A stretch of 64,000 nucleotides of DNA from Oscillospiraceae bacterium (lineage in GTDB: Bacteria; Bacillota; Clostridia; Oscillospirales; Oscillospiraceae): positions 1 through 64,000 of the forward strand of contig JAFSRZ010000039.1 of the NCBI GenBank assembly GCA_017445875.1, written 5' to 3'. Both the position numbers and the translations under genes were made by a program. This document shows positions 36,743 to 44,871 of the stretch, piece after piece. The notes under the pieces are model-generated. The model was not told where the DNA came from and did not search any database. It saw only the letters and a program-made list of their open reading frames with translations. Positions within the stretch are counted from its first letter, which is position 1, and each line of letters starts with the position of its first letter.

Positions 36743-38743
36743 TTGAAAAAACAGTCCCTGAAACAAAATTACGGAAACGACAGCATTTCTTCCCTGAAAG
36801 GTGCCGAACGTGTGCGCAAACGTCCCGGCGTCATTTTCGGCTCTGACGGCCTTGACGGCTGTGAACACGCCGTCTTTGAAATACTCTCCAATTCCATCGA
36901 TGAAGCCCGCGAAGGCCACGGCACTTTGATTACCGTCCGGCGCTTCCTCGACCACTCCATAGAGGTACAGGACGCCGGGCGCGGCTGTCCCGTCGACTGG
37001 AACGAAAAGGAAGGCCGTTACAATTGGGAACTCGTGTTCTGTGAACTCTACGCCGGCGGCAAGTATAACAATCTCACCGGCGACAGTTACGAGTATTCGT
37101 TAGGCCTCAACGGCCTCGGCGCCTGCGCCACACAGTACGCCTCCCGCTATATGGATGTCACCGTCCGGCGCGACGGTCACGAGTACGCCCTGCACTTTGA
37201 GCGCGGGGAAATCGTCGGCGAGCTTCAAAAGACACCTTTGCCGCGTTCCCGCGTCCGCGAAACCGGTACCCGTATCCGCTGGCTCCCCGACTTGGACGTG
37301 TTCACTGATATCAACATTCCCCCGGAGTTTTTCACGGACGTGATAAAGCGTCAGGCGGTTGTCAACGCCGGGATTTCGTTCCGGTTCGAGAACGAGACCG
37401 CCCCCGGCAAGTTTGACGCCGCGGACTTTCTGTACCCGGACGGCATCGCGGATTATGTCGGGGAACTCTCCGGCGACAACGCCCTGACTGATACTATTTT
37501 CTGGTCAGCCGAACGGCAGGGGCGTGACCGCCCCGACAAAGACGAGTACAAAGTCCGTCTTTCGTGCGCGTTCCGCTTCTCGAACCGCGTACACGTCATC
37601 GAACATTATCACAATTCCAGTTATCTGGAACACGGCGGAAGCCCGGAAAAAGCCGCGAAATCGGCCTTTGTCTCGGCCTTCGACAAGTATCTCCGCGAAC
37701 AGGGCAGGTATCAGAAAAATGAGTCCAAAGTCGCGTGGGAGGATATCGAGGACTGTCTTGTGCTGGTCTCCAACAACTTCTCAACCCAGACTTCCTACGA
37801 AAACCAGACCAAGAAATCCATTACTAACAAGTTCATCCGGGAGGCCATGACGGAGTTTTTACGCTCCAATCTGGAAATCTGGTGCATTGAGAACCGTCAG
37901 GACGCCGACCGCGTCGCCGAACAGATTCTTATCAACAAGCGCAGTCGTGAGAGCGCCGAAAAGGCGCGGCTCAACATTAAAAAGAAACTTTCCGGCAATA
38001 TCGACATTGCCAACCGTGTGCAGAAGTTTGTCGACTGCCGTTCCCGTGACCCCGACAAACGCGAAATCTATATTGTCGAGGGAGATTCCGCGCTCGGAAG
38101 CGTCAAACTCAGCCGCGACGCCGAATATCAGGGCATTATGCCGGTACGCGGAAAAATCCTCAACTGTCTGAAAGCCGACTACGCCTTAATTTTCAAGAGC
38201 GAAATTATCACGGATTTGATACGCGTTCTTGGCTGTGGCGTGGAGGTGCAGAACCGTCACGTAAAGGATATGTCGGCCTTCGACCTGAAAAATTTACGCT
38301 GGAACAAAGTCGTAATCTGCACGGACGGTGATGTAGACGGCTTCCAGATTCGCACACTCATTTTGACTATGCTCTACCGCCTCACGCCGACACTTATCGA
38401 AAAGGGCTATGTCTATATTGCCGAAACGCCCCTGTTTGAAATCAATTCCGGCGACAAGACGTGGTTCGCCTACTCCGACGCCGAAAAGAACGATATCCTG
38501 AAACAGTTGTCGGGCAAGAAAGTCAAAGTCGACCGTTCCAAAGGCCTCGGCGAGAACGACCCCGACATGATGTGGCTTACGACCATGAACCCGGAAACGC
38601 GGCGTCTGATACGTGTCATGCCGGAGGAAGTCGAGCGTACCGCGCAGGTGTTTGAACTGTTGCTTGGGAACAATCTGCAAGGCCGCAAGGAGCATATCGC
38701 CGCCCACGGCTACGAGTATCTGGCAATGGCCGATATCAGTTAA
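36743..38743 (+). CDS. DNA topoisomerase IV-like subunit B (GyrB/ParE family)
   Basis: This type IIA topoisomerase ATPase subunit of 666 aa has a GHKL domain (EILSNSIDEA, QDAGRGCPVD, SLGLNGLGA), a transducer, and TOPRIM motifs EGDSALGS, PVRGKILN and TDGDVDGFQIRTL. It departs from canonical GyrB/ParE at several motifs (EGDSAGGS and TDADVDGAHIRTL in most), so it belongs to a diverged clostridial ParE-like branch. Start TTG 36743 has GGAGG seven bases ahead; earlier frames are not conserved. Its partner A subunit lies 1.9 kb downstream, past a restriction-modification module. Confidence 0.88.
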   Translation: MKKQSLKQNYGNDSISSLKGAERVRKRPGVIFGSDGLDGCEHAVFEILSNSIDEAREGHGTLITVRRFLDHSIEVQDAGRGCPVDWNEKEGRYNWELVFCELYAGGKYNNLTGDSYEYSLGLNGLGACATQYASRYMDVTVRRDGHEYALHFERGEIVGELQKTPLPRSRVRETGTRIRWLPDLDVFTDINIPPEFFTDVIKRQAVVNAGISFRFENETAPGKFDAADFLYPDGIADYVGELSGDNALTDTIFWSAERQGRDRPDKDEYKVRLSCAFRFSNRVHVIEHYHNSSYLEHGGSPEKAAKSAFVSAFDKYLREQGRYQKNESKVAWEDIEDCLVLVSNNFSTQTSYENQTKKSITNKFIREAMTEFLRSNLEIWCIENRQDADRVAEQILINKRSRESAEKARLNIKKKLSGNIDIANRVQKFVDCRSRDPDKREIYIVEGDSALGSVKLSRDAEYQGIMPVRGKILNCLKADYALIFKSEIITDLIRVLGCGVEVQNRHVKDMSAFDLKNLRWNKVVICTDGDVDGFQIRTLILTMLYRLTPTLIEKGYVYIAETPLFEINSGDKTWFAYSDAEKNDILKQLSGKKVKVDRSKGLGENDPDMMWLTTMNPETRRLIRVMPEEVERTAQVFELLLGNNLQGRKEHIAAHGYEYLAMADIS

Positions 38744-38767
38744 TTTTGAAAATACAGGAAATATATA

Positions 38768-38796
38768 TTGACATCTCAGTACAAAATGGCTATAAT
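38768..38796 (+). promoter_or_regulatory. Promoter of the R-M regulator and methyltransferase
   Basis: Perfect consensus TTGACA (38768-38773), 17 bp, TATAAT (38791-38796), then AAGGAGG before the regulator ATG. No obvious C-box palindrome was found. Confidence 0.8.
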
Positions 38797-38819
38797 CAAA
38801 TATGTAAGGAGGAATTGAT

Positions 38820-39023
38820 ATGCCATTTTCGTACAAACCTCTCTGGAAGTTGCTGATTGACCGTGACATGACCAAAAAGGCATTGATGAAACAACCGGGA
38901 ATTTCCAAATCGACCGTTGACAAGATGAACCGGGGAGAAAACGTGTCTATGGATGTAATAGAGCGTATATGTCACGCGCTCGATTGCAATATTTCGGACA
39001 TTGTGGTGTATCGGGAGCATTGA
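38820..39023 (+). CDS. XRE-family regulator of the R-M module
   Basis: The 67-aa Cro/C1-type helix-turn-helix protein carries the HTH at about residues 17-37 (MTKKALMKQPGISKSTVDKM) and a dimerisation helix after it. Small XRE proteins of this size (YozG-like) often control methyltransferase and endonuclease expression, so a controller (C protein) role is inferred from position. Its stop is 2 bp before the methyltransferase start. Confidence 0.8.
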   Translation: MPFSYKPLWKLLIDRDMTKKALMKQPGISKSTVDKMNRGENVSMDVIERICHALDCNISDIVVYREH

Positions 39024-39024
39024 T

Positions 39025-39906
39025 ATGTCATATACAGTAATCCACGCGGATTGTTTTGAGTGGATGGCATGTCGGGAAGAATATTCCATTACGGCCATTG
39101 TGACAGACCCGCCCTATGGAGTAAAAGAGTATACGGAAAGTGAAATGGAAAAACGCCGTCAGAAAAAAGGAGGGATTTGGAGAATCCCGCCTTCCTTCGA
39201 CGGTCACGCACGAAATCCGCTTCCCCGGTTTTCCGTCATTAATGATGACCCTTGTGAGCGGCAAAACGTATACGATTTTTTTTATCATTGGGCGAAACTG
39301 GTCATTCGTCTGCTTGTCCCCGGCGGTCATGTGTTCATTGCCTCCACGCCTTTGCTCTCCGATATCGTAAGCCGCGCCATGAGAGAAGCGGGTTTTGAAC
39401 GTCGGGGAGAAATTATCCGAACGGTTTCCACGTTGCGAGGCGGAGACCGTCCGAAAGGCGCGGAATCGGAATTTTCGGAACTTTCCGTGATTCCCAGGGG
39501 ACTTTGGGAACCGTGGGGGCTATACCGAAAACCGCTTTCAGAAAAAACCGTCGCCGAGAATCTGCGGCGTTGGAAAGCGGGCGCGTTGCGCAGGGATACG
39601 AACAGTCTGCCCTTTTGTGACCTGATTCCAAGCGGAAAAACACCCCGTCTGGAACGTCAAATTGCGCCTCATCCGAGCGTCAAGCCGCAGGAATTTTTGC
39701 GGAAACTGGTTTACGCCTCCTTGCCTTTCGGAACGGGAACCGTATTAGACCCATTTTCCGGAAGCGGTTCAACGCTGGCGGCGGCGGAGTTTTGGGGATA
39801 TGACAGCGTGGGGATTGAAAAAGACGCTTTCTTTTTCCAACTCTCCCAAAGCGCAATCCCGCAACTTGCGAAGTTATATCCCCAAACTGTCAGTCTTTCC
39901 GGCTGA
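39025..39906 (+). CDS. Site-specific DNA methyltransferase (N4/N6 type)
   Basis: This 293-aa amino-methyltransferase has the catalytic motif DPPYG at residues 28-32 and the SAM-binding motif DPFSGSGS at about 242-249, with HPSVKPQEFLRKLV between. The catalytic motif before the SAM motif is the beta-class order. The region between them should hold the target recognition domain; the recognised sequence and whether the product is N6-methyladenine or N4-methylcytosine cannot be read. ATG 39025 follows GGGAG. Its 3' end overlaps the convergent endonuclease gene by 17 bp. Confidence 0.9.
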   Translation: MSYTVIHADCFEWMACREEYSITAIVTDPPYGVKEYTESEMEKRRQKKGGIWRIPPSFDGHARNPLPRFSVINDDPCERQNVYDFFYHWAKLVIRLLVPGGHVFIASTPLLSDIVSRAMREAGFERRGEIIRTVSTLRGGDRPKGAESEFSELSVIPRGLWEPWGLYRKPLSEKTVAENLRRWKAGALRRDTNSLPFCDLIPSGKTPRLERQIAPHPSVKPQEFLRKLVYASLPFGTGTVLDPFSGSGSTLAAAEFWGYDSVGIEKDAFFFQLSQSAIPQLAKLYPQTVSLSG

Positions 39907-40534
39907 ATGGCGAATACTCTGGAATTGGAAGGACGGAGGCAAGACTTTCTCTGTTTCGCCGGAGTGCAGGGGTAATGGAAACCAGTTCCGGATTGAGATA
40001 GACAGTTCCGTCCCGCAGTTTCGCCGTCCCGATTCTGGTGGTGATGTAGGTTTCTGTGCGTTGAGACTGGTTGCTGTTTCTGCGGCTCCCCTGATACTGC
40101 CAGTCGGAAAACTCCCGTTCATAGCCTATCAGATTCGCAATCTCAACCTGTGAAAACGCAATGTCGCCGTCATCCATAATCTGGAAGCATACGACAATAT
40201 GCCATCCGCTGTGTCCGTTATGCCCTTCCCCGCCCTTCATAGGTTTGTTGGAGGCTTTGACTTCCAGTCCGATTCCCTTGCTCTTGTGGGTTAAGTCCGG
40301 ATATTTCTGGTCATGATACGGCTGATATACGCTGACATCGCCCAGCATTTTGGTGAATACGTTGGAGACAATCCCACTGAAATTGTTGGCCTGAATGATT
40401 TCATCCAGACGAATCCCAGCGTTTTCGCGGATGGTCTGGAAGAACTCCCGCGTCTTTTGCATGGCACGAAAGATTTCTTCCGCTTTCAGGTCTTCCGGCA
40501 GGGGAACATCCCGTAAAAATCGACGTTGAAGCAT
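39890..40534 (-). CDS. Type II restriction endonuclease, PD-(D/E)xK type
   Basis: The cognate endonuclease candidate is 214 aa. The catalytic signature is D80 followed by E91-x-K93 (PDLTHKSKGIGLEVKASNK), a textbook PD-(D/E)xK site, with a helical N-terminal half. It is convergent with the methyltransferase and overlaps its 3' end, so only the two together make sense as a module. The specific family was not recognised. Base composition is more AT-rich than the flanking topoisomerase genes, which fits recent transfer. Confidence 0.8.
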   Translation of the reverse strand: MLQRRFLRDVPLPEDLKAEEIFRAMQKTREFFQTIRENAGIRLDEIIQANNFSGIVSNVFTKMLGDVSVYQPYHDQKYPDLTHKSKGIGLEVKASNKPMKGGEGHNGHSGWHIVVCFQIMDDGDIAFSQVEIANLIGYEREFSDWQYQGSRRNSNQSQRTETYITTRIGTAKLRDGTVYLNPELVSITPALRRNRESLASVLPIPEYSPFSRKD

Positions 40535-40648
40535 TGTATTTTCCTCACTTTCGATAAAATGCCATTTATTATACCATAGATGTGCGGGAAAAGCTCGTCT
40601 ATTTCAAAAATATATGCAACGATTTCTGATATGTAAAGGAAACACTGT

Positions 40649-42886
40649 ATGCCAAGGAAGAAAGTAAGCGGCGAGACAAGCCGCAAGCATAACCCGAATG
40701 TCATGGGACTTCGCGCCGCCGTCGTGGAGGAACCCATTACACGCACGCTGGAGACCAATTACATGCCCTACGCCATGAGCGTGATTGTCTCCCGCGCAAT
40801 CCCGGAAATCGACGGCTTCAAGCCGTCCCACCGGAAACTGTTGTACACCATGTACAAAATGGGGCTTTTAGGCGGAACGCGTACCAAGTCCGCGAACATC
40901 GTCGGGCAGACCATGCGACTGAATCCCCACGGCGACGCCGCCATTTACGATACCATGGTCAGACTGTCGAGCGGCTACGGCGCGTTGCTGACACCTTTTG
41001 TCGATTCAAAGGGCAACTTCGGCAAGGCCTATTCCCGCGACATGTCGTGTGCCGCGCCGCGCTACACGGAAGCGCGACTGACACCGATTTGTCAGGAACT
41101 TTTCCGCGACATCGACGCCGATACCGTCGACTTTGTGGACAACTACGACAACACCATGAAAGAGCCGTCCCTGTTGCCGACGACATTTCCTAATATTCTG
41201 GTGTCGGCAAACAGCGGAATTGCCGTGGGCATGGCGTCGCAATTTTGCGGCTTCAATCTAAAGGAAGTCTGCGACACCGCCGCCGCGTACTTGAAACATC
41301 CCGACTGTGACCTGTCCGAGACGCTCCCCGCGCCCGACTTCCCCACCGGCGGCGAACTCCTCTGGGACGCCAACGCAATCCGCGACATTTACGAGACCGG
41401 ACGCGGCAGTGTGCGCGTACGCGCCAAGTACCGCTATGTCAAGGCCGAAAACCTCATCGAGATTTACGAAATCCCGTACTCCACCACGTCCGAAGCGATT
41501 CTGGACAAAGTCGAGAAACTTATCAAGGCGGGGAAAGTCCGGGAAATTTCCGACATGCGCGACGAAACCGACTTGTCCGGGCTCAAACTGGCTATCGACC
41601 TCAAACGCGGCACCGACCCCGATAAACTCATGTCGCGCCTGTTCAAGCAAACTCCGCTCGAAGATTCCTTTGCCTGTAACTTTAACGTCCTCATTGGGGG
41701 CGTGCCGAAAGTGTTGGGCGTGCGCGAGATTTTAGCGGAGTGGGCGTCGTGGCGTACGGAATCCGTACGGCGGCGGGTGTCGTTCGTGTTACAGCGCCGG
41801 GAAGAACGTCTGCACCTGTTGCGCGGTTTACAGAAAATTTTACTCGACATTGACCGCGCCGTGGACATCATCCGCAACACCGAAGAGGAAGCCGAAGTCG
41901 TGCCAAATCTGATGATAGGCTTTGGTATCGACAAGACACAGGCGGAGTATGTCGCGGAAATCAAGTTACGGAACCTCAATCGGGAATATTTGTTGAAGCG
42001 TACGGAGGAAATCAGCGGCTTGGAGACCGAAATTTCCGGTTTGCGCGCCACACTCGACGACCCGAAACGTGTACGGAAAATCATCACGGACGAACTCAAG
42101 GCCGCCGCGAAGAAGTACGGCGAACCCCGCCGCACGACCATTTTGTACCAGTACGACACCGGCGCGGATATCGAAGCAGAAACCCCGTCGGAGTATCCGG
42201 TACACGTCTTTCTGTCGCGGGAAGGCTACTTCAAGAAAATTACGCCGTTGTCGCTCCGCATGGGCGGGGAACAGAAGTTCAAAGAGGGCGACGAACTCCG
42301 GCAGACGTATCAGACGACATCCGGCGCGGAAATTATGTTTTTTACAGACCGCTGTCAGGTCTACAAAACGCGCCTGAGCGAGTTCGACGACACGAAAGCA
42401 AGCGTCTTGGGCGACTATCTCCCGGCGAAACTGGGCATGGAGTCCGGCGAAAATGTCATCTACGCCGTACTCCCCGGCGACTACTCCGGCTATCTGCTCT
42501 TTTTCTACGAAAACGGCAAGGCGGCGCGTGTCCCGCTGTCGGCGTACGACACAAAGTCCAACCGCCGCCGCCTGACGGGCGCTTACTCCGATAAGTCCCC
42601 GCTGGCGTCCATGCTCTGTCTGACGGATGAGGCGGAAATCGCGGTCTACTCCACGGAACCGCGCTGCGTACTGTTCCACACGTCGGCGCTCCCGCAGAAG
42701 GCCACGCGCACGACACAGGGTGTCAACGTCATGACCTTGAAAGCAAGTCACACGCTCGAAAAGGCGCTTCCGGCGTCGGAGACGCCCATTGTCAATCCGG
42801 CGCGTTACCGGGCGCGGACACTCCCCGCCGCCGGGGCGTTACTGCGTCAGGACGACACCGAAGAAAAACAGTTGAGCATAATATGA
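40649..42886 (+). CDS. DNA topoisomerase IV-like subunit A (GyrA/ParC family)
   Basis: The 745-aa DNA-cleaving subunit has YAMSVIVSRAIPEIDGFKPSHRKLLY, NPHGDAAIYDTMVRL (quinolone-resistance region) and the catalytic tyrosine in APRYTEARLT. A coiled-coil tower and exit gate follow (MIGFGIDKTQAEYVAEIKLRNLN), then a short C-terminal domain with few GyrA-type blades. The length is shorter than gyrase A, consistent with a ParC-like enzyme. It pairs with the B subunit upstream. Confidence 0.9.
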   Translation: MPRKKVSGETSRKHNPNVMGLRAAVVEEPITRTLETNYMPYAMSVIVSRAIPEIDGFKPSHRKLLYTMYKMGLLGGTRTKSANIVGQTMRLNPHGDAAIYDTMVRLSSGYGALLTPFVDSKGNFGKAYSRDMSCAAPRYTEARLTPICQELFRDIDADTVDFVDNYDNTMKEPSLLPTTFPNILVSANSGIAVGMASQFCGFNLKEVCDTAAAYLKHPDCDLSETLPAPDFPTGGELLWDANAIRDIYETGRGSVRVRAKYRYVKAENLIEIYEIPYSTTSEAILDKVEKLIKAGKVREISDMRDETDLSGLKLAIDLKRGTDPDKLMSRLFKQTPLEDSFACNFNVLIGGVPKVLGVREILAEWASWRTESVRRRVSFVLQRREERLHLLRGLQKILLDIDRAVDIIRNTEEEAEVVPNLMIGFGIDKTQAEYVAEIKLRNLNREYLLKRTEEISGLETEISGLRATLDDPKRVRKIITDELKAAAKKYGEPRRTTILYQYDTGADIEAETPSEYPVHVFLSREGYFKKITPLSLRMGGEQKFKEGDELRQTYQTTSGAEIMFFTDRCQVYKTRLSEFDDTKASVLGDYLPAKLGMESGENVIYAVLPGDYSGYLLFFYENGKAARVPLSAYDTKSNRRRLTGAYSDKSPLASMLCLTDEAEIAVYSTEPRCVLFHTSALPQKATRTTQGVNVMTLKASHTLEKALPASETPIVNPARYRARTLPAAGALLRQDDTEEKQLSII

Positions 42887-42900
42887 CAGGAGGCGTCGCC

Positions 42901-43524
42901 GTGAACCGTAACGAACAATGGTTACAATGGGCTGTGGAGTTGCAAAGTCTGGCACAGGCGGGCTTGCACTATTCAAAAGACCCGTTTGACGTGGAACGCT
43001 TCCAGCGGGTGCGGGAAATCGCCGTGGAAATGTTGCATGAGAAGTCCGGCATTCCGGTTGAAAAAGTCCGGGAGTTGTTCTGTTGCGAAACCGGGTATCA
43101 GACACCGAAATTAGACACCCGCGCCGCCATTTTTCAGGACGACAAAATTTTACTGGTACGGGAACGCCGTACCGGAAACTGGTCTCTGCCGGGCGGCTGG
43201 GTCGATGTCAACTTGTCCGTGCTGGAAAGCGCCGTCAAGGAAGTCCGGGAGGAGGCCGGATTAGAGGTCAGCGCCGATTTGGTGATTGCCGTCCAAGACC
43301 GTGAAAAGCACAATCAACCCGTGTACGCGTGGAAAGTGTGTCATGTGTTCGTACTCTGTACGGCGCACGGCGGAGAGTTTGTCCCGAACACGGAGACCAC
43401 GGAAAGCGGCTATTTCGCGCTGGACGCGCTCCCGCCGCTGTCGACGGAAAAGAACACCGCCGAACAGATTGCCATGTGTTTCGACGCCTGTCACGCCGAA
43501 CACTGGAAAACGTTGCTGGATTGA
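42901..43524 (+). CDS. NUDIX hydrolase with N-terminal helical domain
   Basis: The protein is 207 aa with an N-terminal Nudix_N-type domain (QWLQWAVELQSLAQAGL...YSKDPFDVERFQ) and the NUDIX box GGWVDVNLSVLESAVKEVREEAGLEV, which keeps the GX5EX7REUXEEXGU pattern except at the first glutamate region (the S/V run). The likely substrate is a nucleoside diphosphate derivative such as ADP-ribose. I chose GTG 42901 seven bases after AGGAGG; it begins 14 bp after the topoisomerase stop. Confidence 0.85.
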   Translation: MNRNEQWLQWAVELQSLAQAGLHYSKDPFDVERFQRVREIAVEMLHEKSGIPVEKVRELFCCETGYQTPKLDTRAAIFQDDKILLVRERRTGNWSLPGGWVDVNLSVLESAVKEVREEAGLEVSADLVIAVQDREKHNQPVYAWKVCHVFVLCTAHGGEFVPNTETTESGYFALDALPPLSTEKNTAEQIAMCFDACHAEHWKTLLD

Positions 43525-43536
43525 GAGGTCTGCCAC

Positions 43537-43851
43537 ATGGATACGGAAGCGGAACTTTCCCGGAAAACCGGTATCCGGGAACGCGTCATCCGGGAAATTC
43601 GGACATTCGCGGAGAAATACGGCGTCAAAAAGGTGATACTGTTCGGTTCGCGGGCGCGGGGCGATTTCCGGGAACGAAGCGATATTGACCTTGCCTTCAC
43701 GGGCGGCGACGGGGCGCGTTTCTCGCTCGACGTGGACGAGGAGACGTACACGTTACTGATGTTCGATATCGTGAATCTGGACAAACCCGTGCAGCCGGAA
43801 TTAGTGGAATCTATCAGGCGGGACGGAGTGGTGATTTATGAGCAAGTTTGA
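43537..43851 (+). CDS. MntA-like nucleotidyltransferase antitoxin
   Basis: The MNT-domain protein is 104 aa with the GSX10DXD motif intact (G37-S38, D49-x-D51 in FGSRARGDFRERSDIDLA). In characterised MntA/HepT pairs this enzyme AMPylates the HEPN toxin to silence it. It overlaps the HEPN gene by 14 bp, the usual coupled arrangement. It differs from the lone MNT protein at 22839. Confidence 0.92.
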   Translation: MDTEAELSRKTGIRERVIREIRTFAEKYGVKKVILFGSRARGDFRERSDIDLAFTGGDGARFSLDVDEETYTLLMFDIVNLDKPVQPELVESIRRDGVVIYEQV

Positions 43852-44227
43852 AAATTTTGTCCGGGCGCTTGACAATCTCAATGACATTTACCATTACACA
43901 GAACCCTATGGAAATGTGGAACTCTCCGGCATGGTGGCGCTGTTTGAAATCTGCTTTGAACAGGCTTGGAAAACCATGAAGGAGTGTCTGGACAAGAGCG
44001 GCTACCGCGAGGGGAAAACCGGTTCCCCGAAACTGGTTATCAGAACCGCCTACGCGGCGGAGATGATTCCCGACGAGGCGCTGTGGCTCCGTGCGCTGGA
44101 GGACAGAAACCATGTCGCGCACGCGTATAATCAGGCCATTGCGCTGGGCATTGTTCAGAATACCAAAGAGCGTTATTATGACATGTTCCGGGCGCTGCGT
44201 GACACGCTCGAACGTGACTGGCTCTGA
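43838..44227 (+). CDS. HEPN toxin (HepT-like, HI0074 family)
   Basis: This four-helix HEPN protein of 129 aa carries RX4HXY exactly (R90, H95, Y97 in EDRNHVAHAYNQ), the RNase active-site motif of HepT, in which the tyrosine is the AMPylation site in known systems. The opening FENFVRALDNLNDIYHY is typical of the nucleotidyltransferase substrate-binding family. It is likely an RNase toxin; the motif is complete. Confidence 0.92.
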   Translation: MSKFENFVRALDNLNDIYHYTEPYGNVELSGMVALFEICFEQAWKTMKECLDKSGYREGKTGSPKLVIRTAYAAEMIPDEALWLRALEDRNHVAHAYNQAIALGIVQNTKERYYDMFRALRDTLERDWL

Positions 44228-44242
44228 AAGGACGTTGAAAGT

Positions 44243-44833
44243 ATGGAACTCGAACAGGTACGGGACAACTTACGGGCGCGGGGCTTCCACGCGGAGATTT
44301 TCCCCGACGGGAAAGCCGTGTCGGACTACCTCAACGCCGCGATTGACGGCACTACAGTCAGCTTCGGCGGCTCCGTGACGCTGAAAGAACTCGGCCTCTA
44401 CGAAAGCCTCTCGACGCATAACGACGTACACTGGCACTGGGTCGGCGGCGCGGCGGAACGTGACCGGGCTATGTCCACGGAAGTGTACCTCACGTCGGCG
44501 AACGGCCTCGCGGAGACCGGCGAACTGGTCAACATTGACGGCACCGGAAACCGTGTCGCGTCCACGCTCTACGGACACAAGCGCGTTTACTTCGTCGTGG
44601 GTCAAAACAAAATCGCCCCGGACTACGAACAAGCCTTATGGCGGGCGCGGAATATCGCCGCGCCGAAAAACGCGCAACGTCTGGGCATGAAAACACCCTG
44701 CGCGGCAAAGGCGGAACGGTGCTATAACTGCGACAGTCCCGAACGAATCTGCCGGGGGCTGGTAGTTCTGTGGGGGCCGATGTTGGGTACCGAAACGGAA
44801 GTCTTGCTCGTGCGCCAAGACCTCGGCCTGTAA
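44243..44833 (+). CDS. LUD-domain protein (LutC/YkgG-like)
   Basis: The protein is 196 aa and belongs to the LUD family, some of which (LutC) take part in lactate oxidation. It has FGGSVTLKELGLYESL, TGELVNIDGTGNRVAS and the C-terminal CYNCDSPERICRG with four cysteines that could bind metal. No lutA/lutB iron-sulphur genes are nearby, so a role in lactate use is not supported by context. Confidence 0.85.
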   Translation: MELEQVRDNLRARGFHAEIFPDGKAVSDYLNAAIDGTTVSFGGSVTLKELGLYESLSTHNDVHWHWVGGAAERDRAMSTEVYLTSANGLAETGELVNIDGTGNRVASTLYGHKRVYFVVGQNKIAPDYEQALWRARNIAAPKNAQRLGMKTPCAAKAERCYNCDSPERICRGLVVLWGPMLGTETEVLLVRQDLGL

Positions 44834-44871
44834 TCCGGGACGGGTCAAATATAGTAAGGAGTGACAACTTT

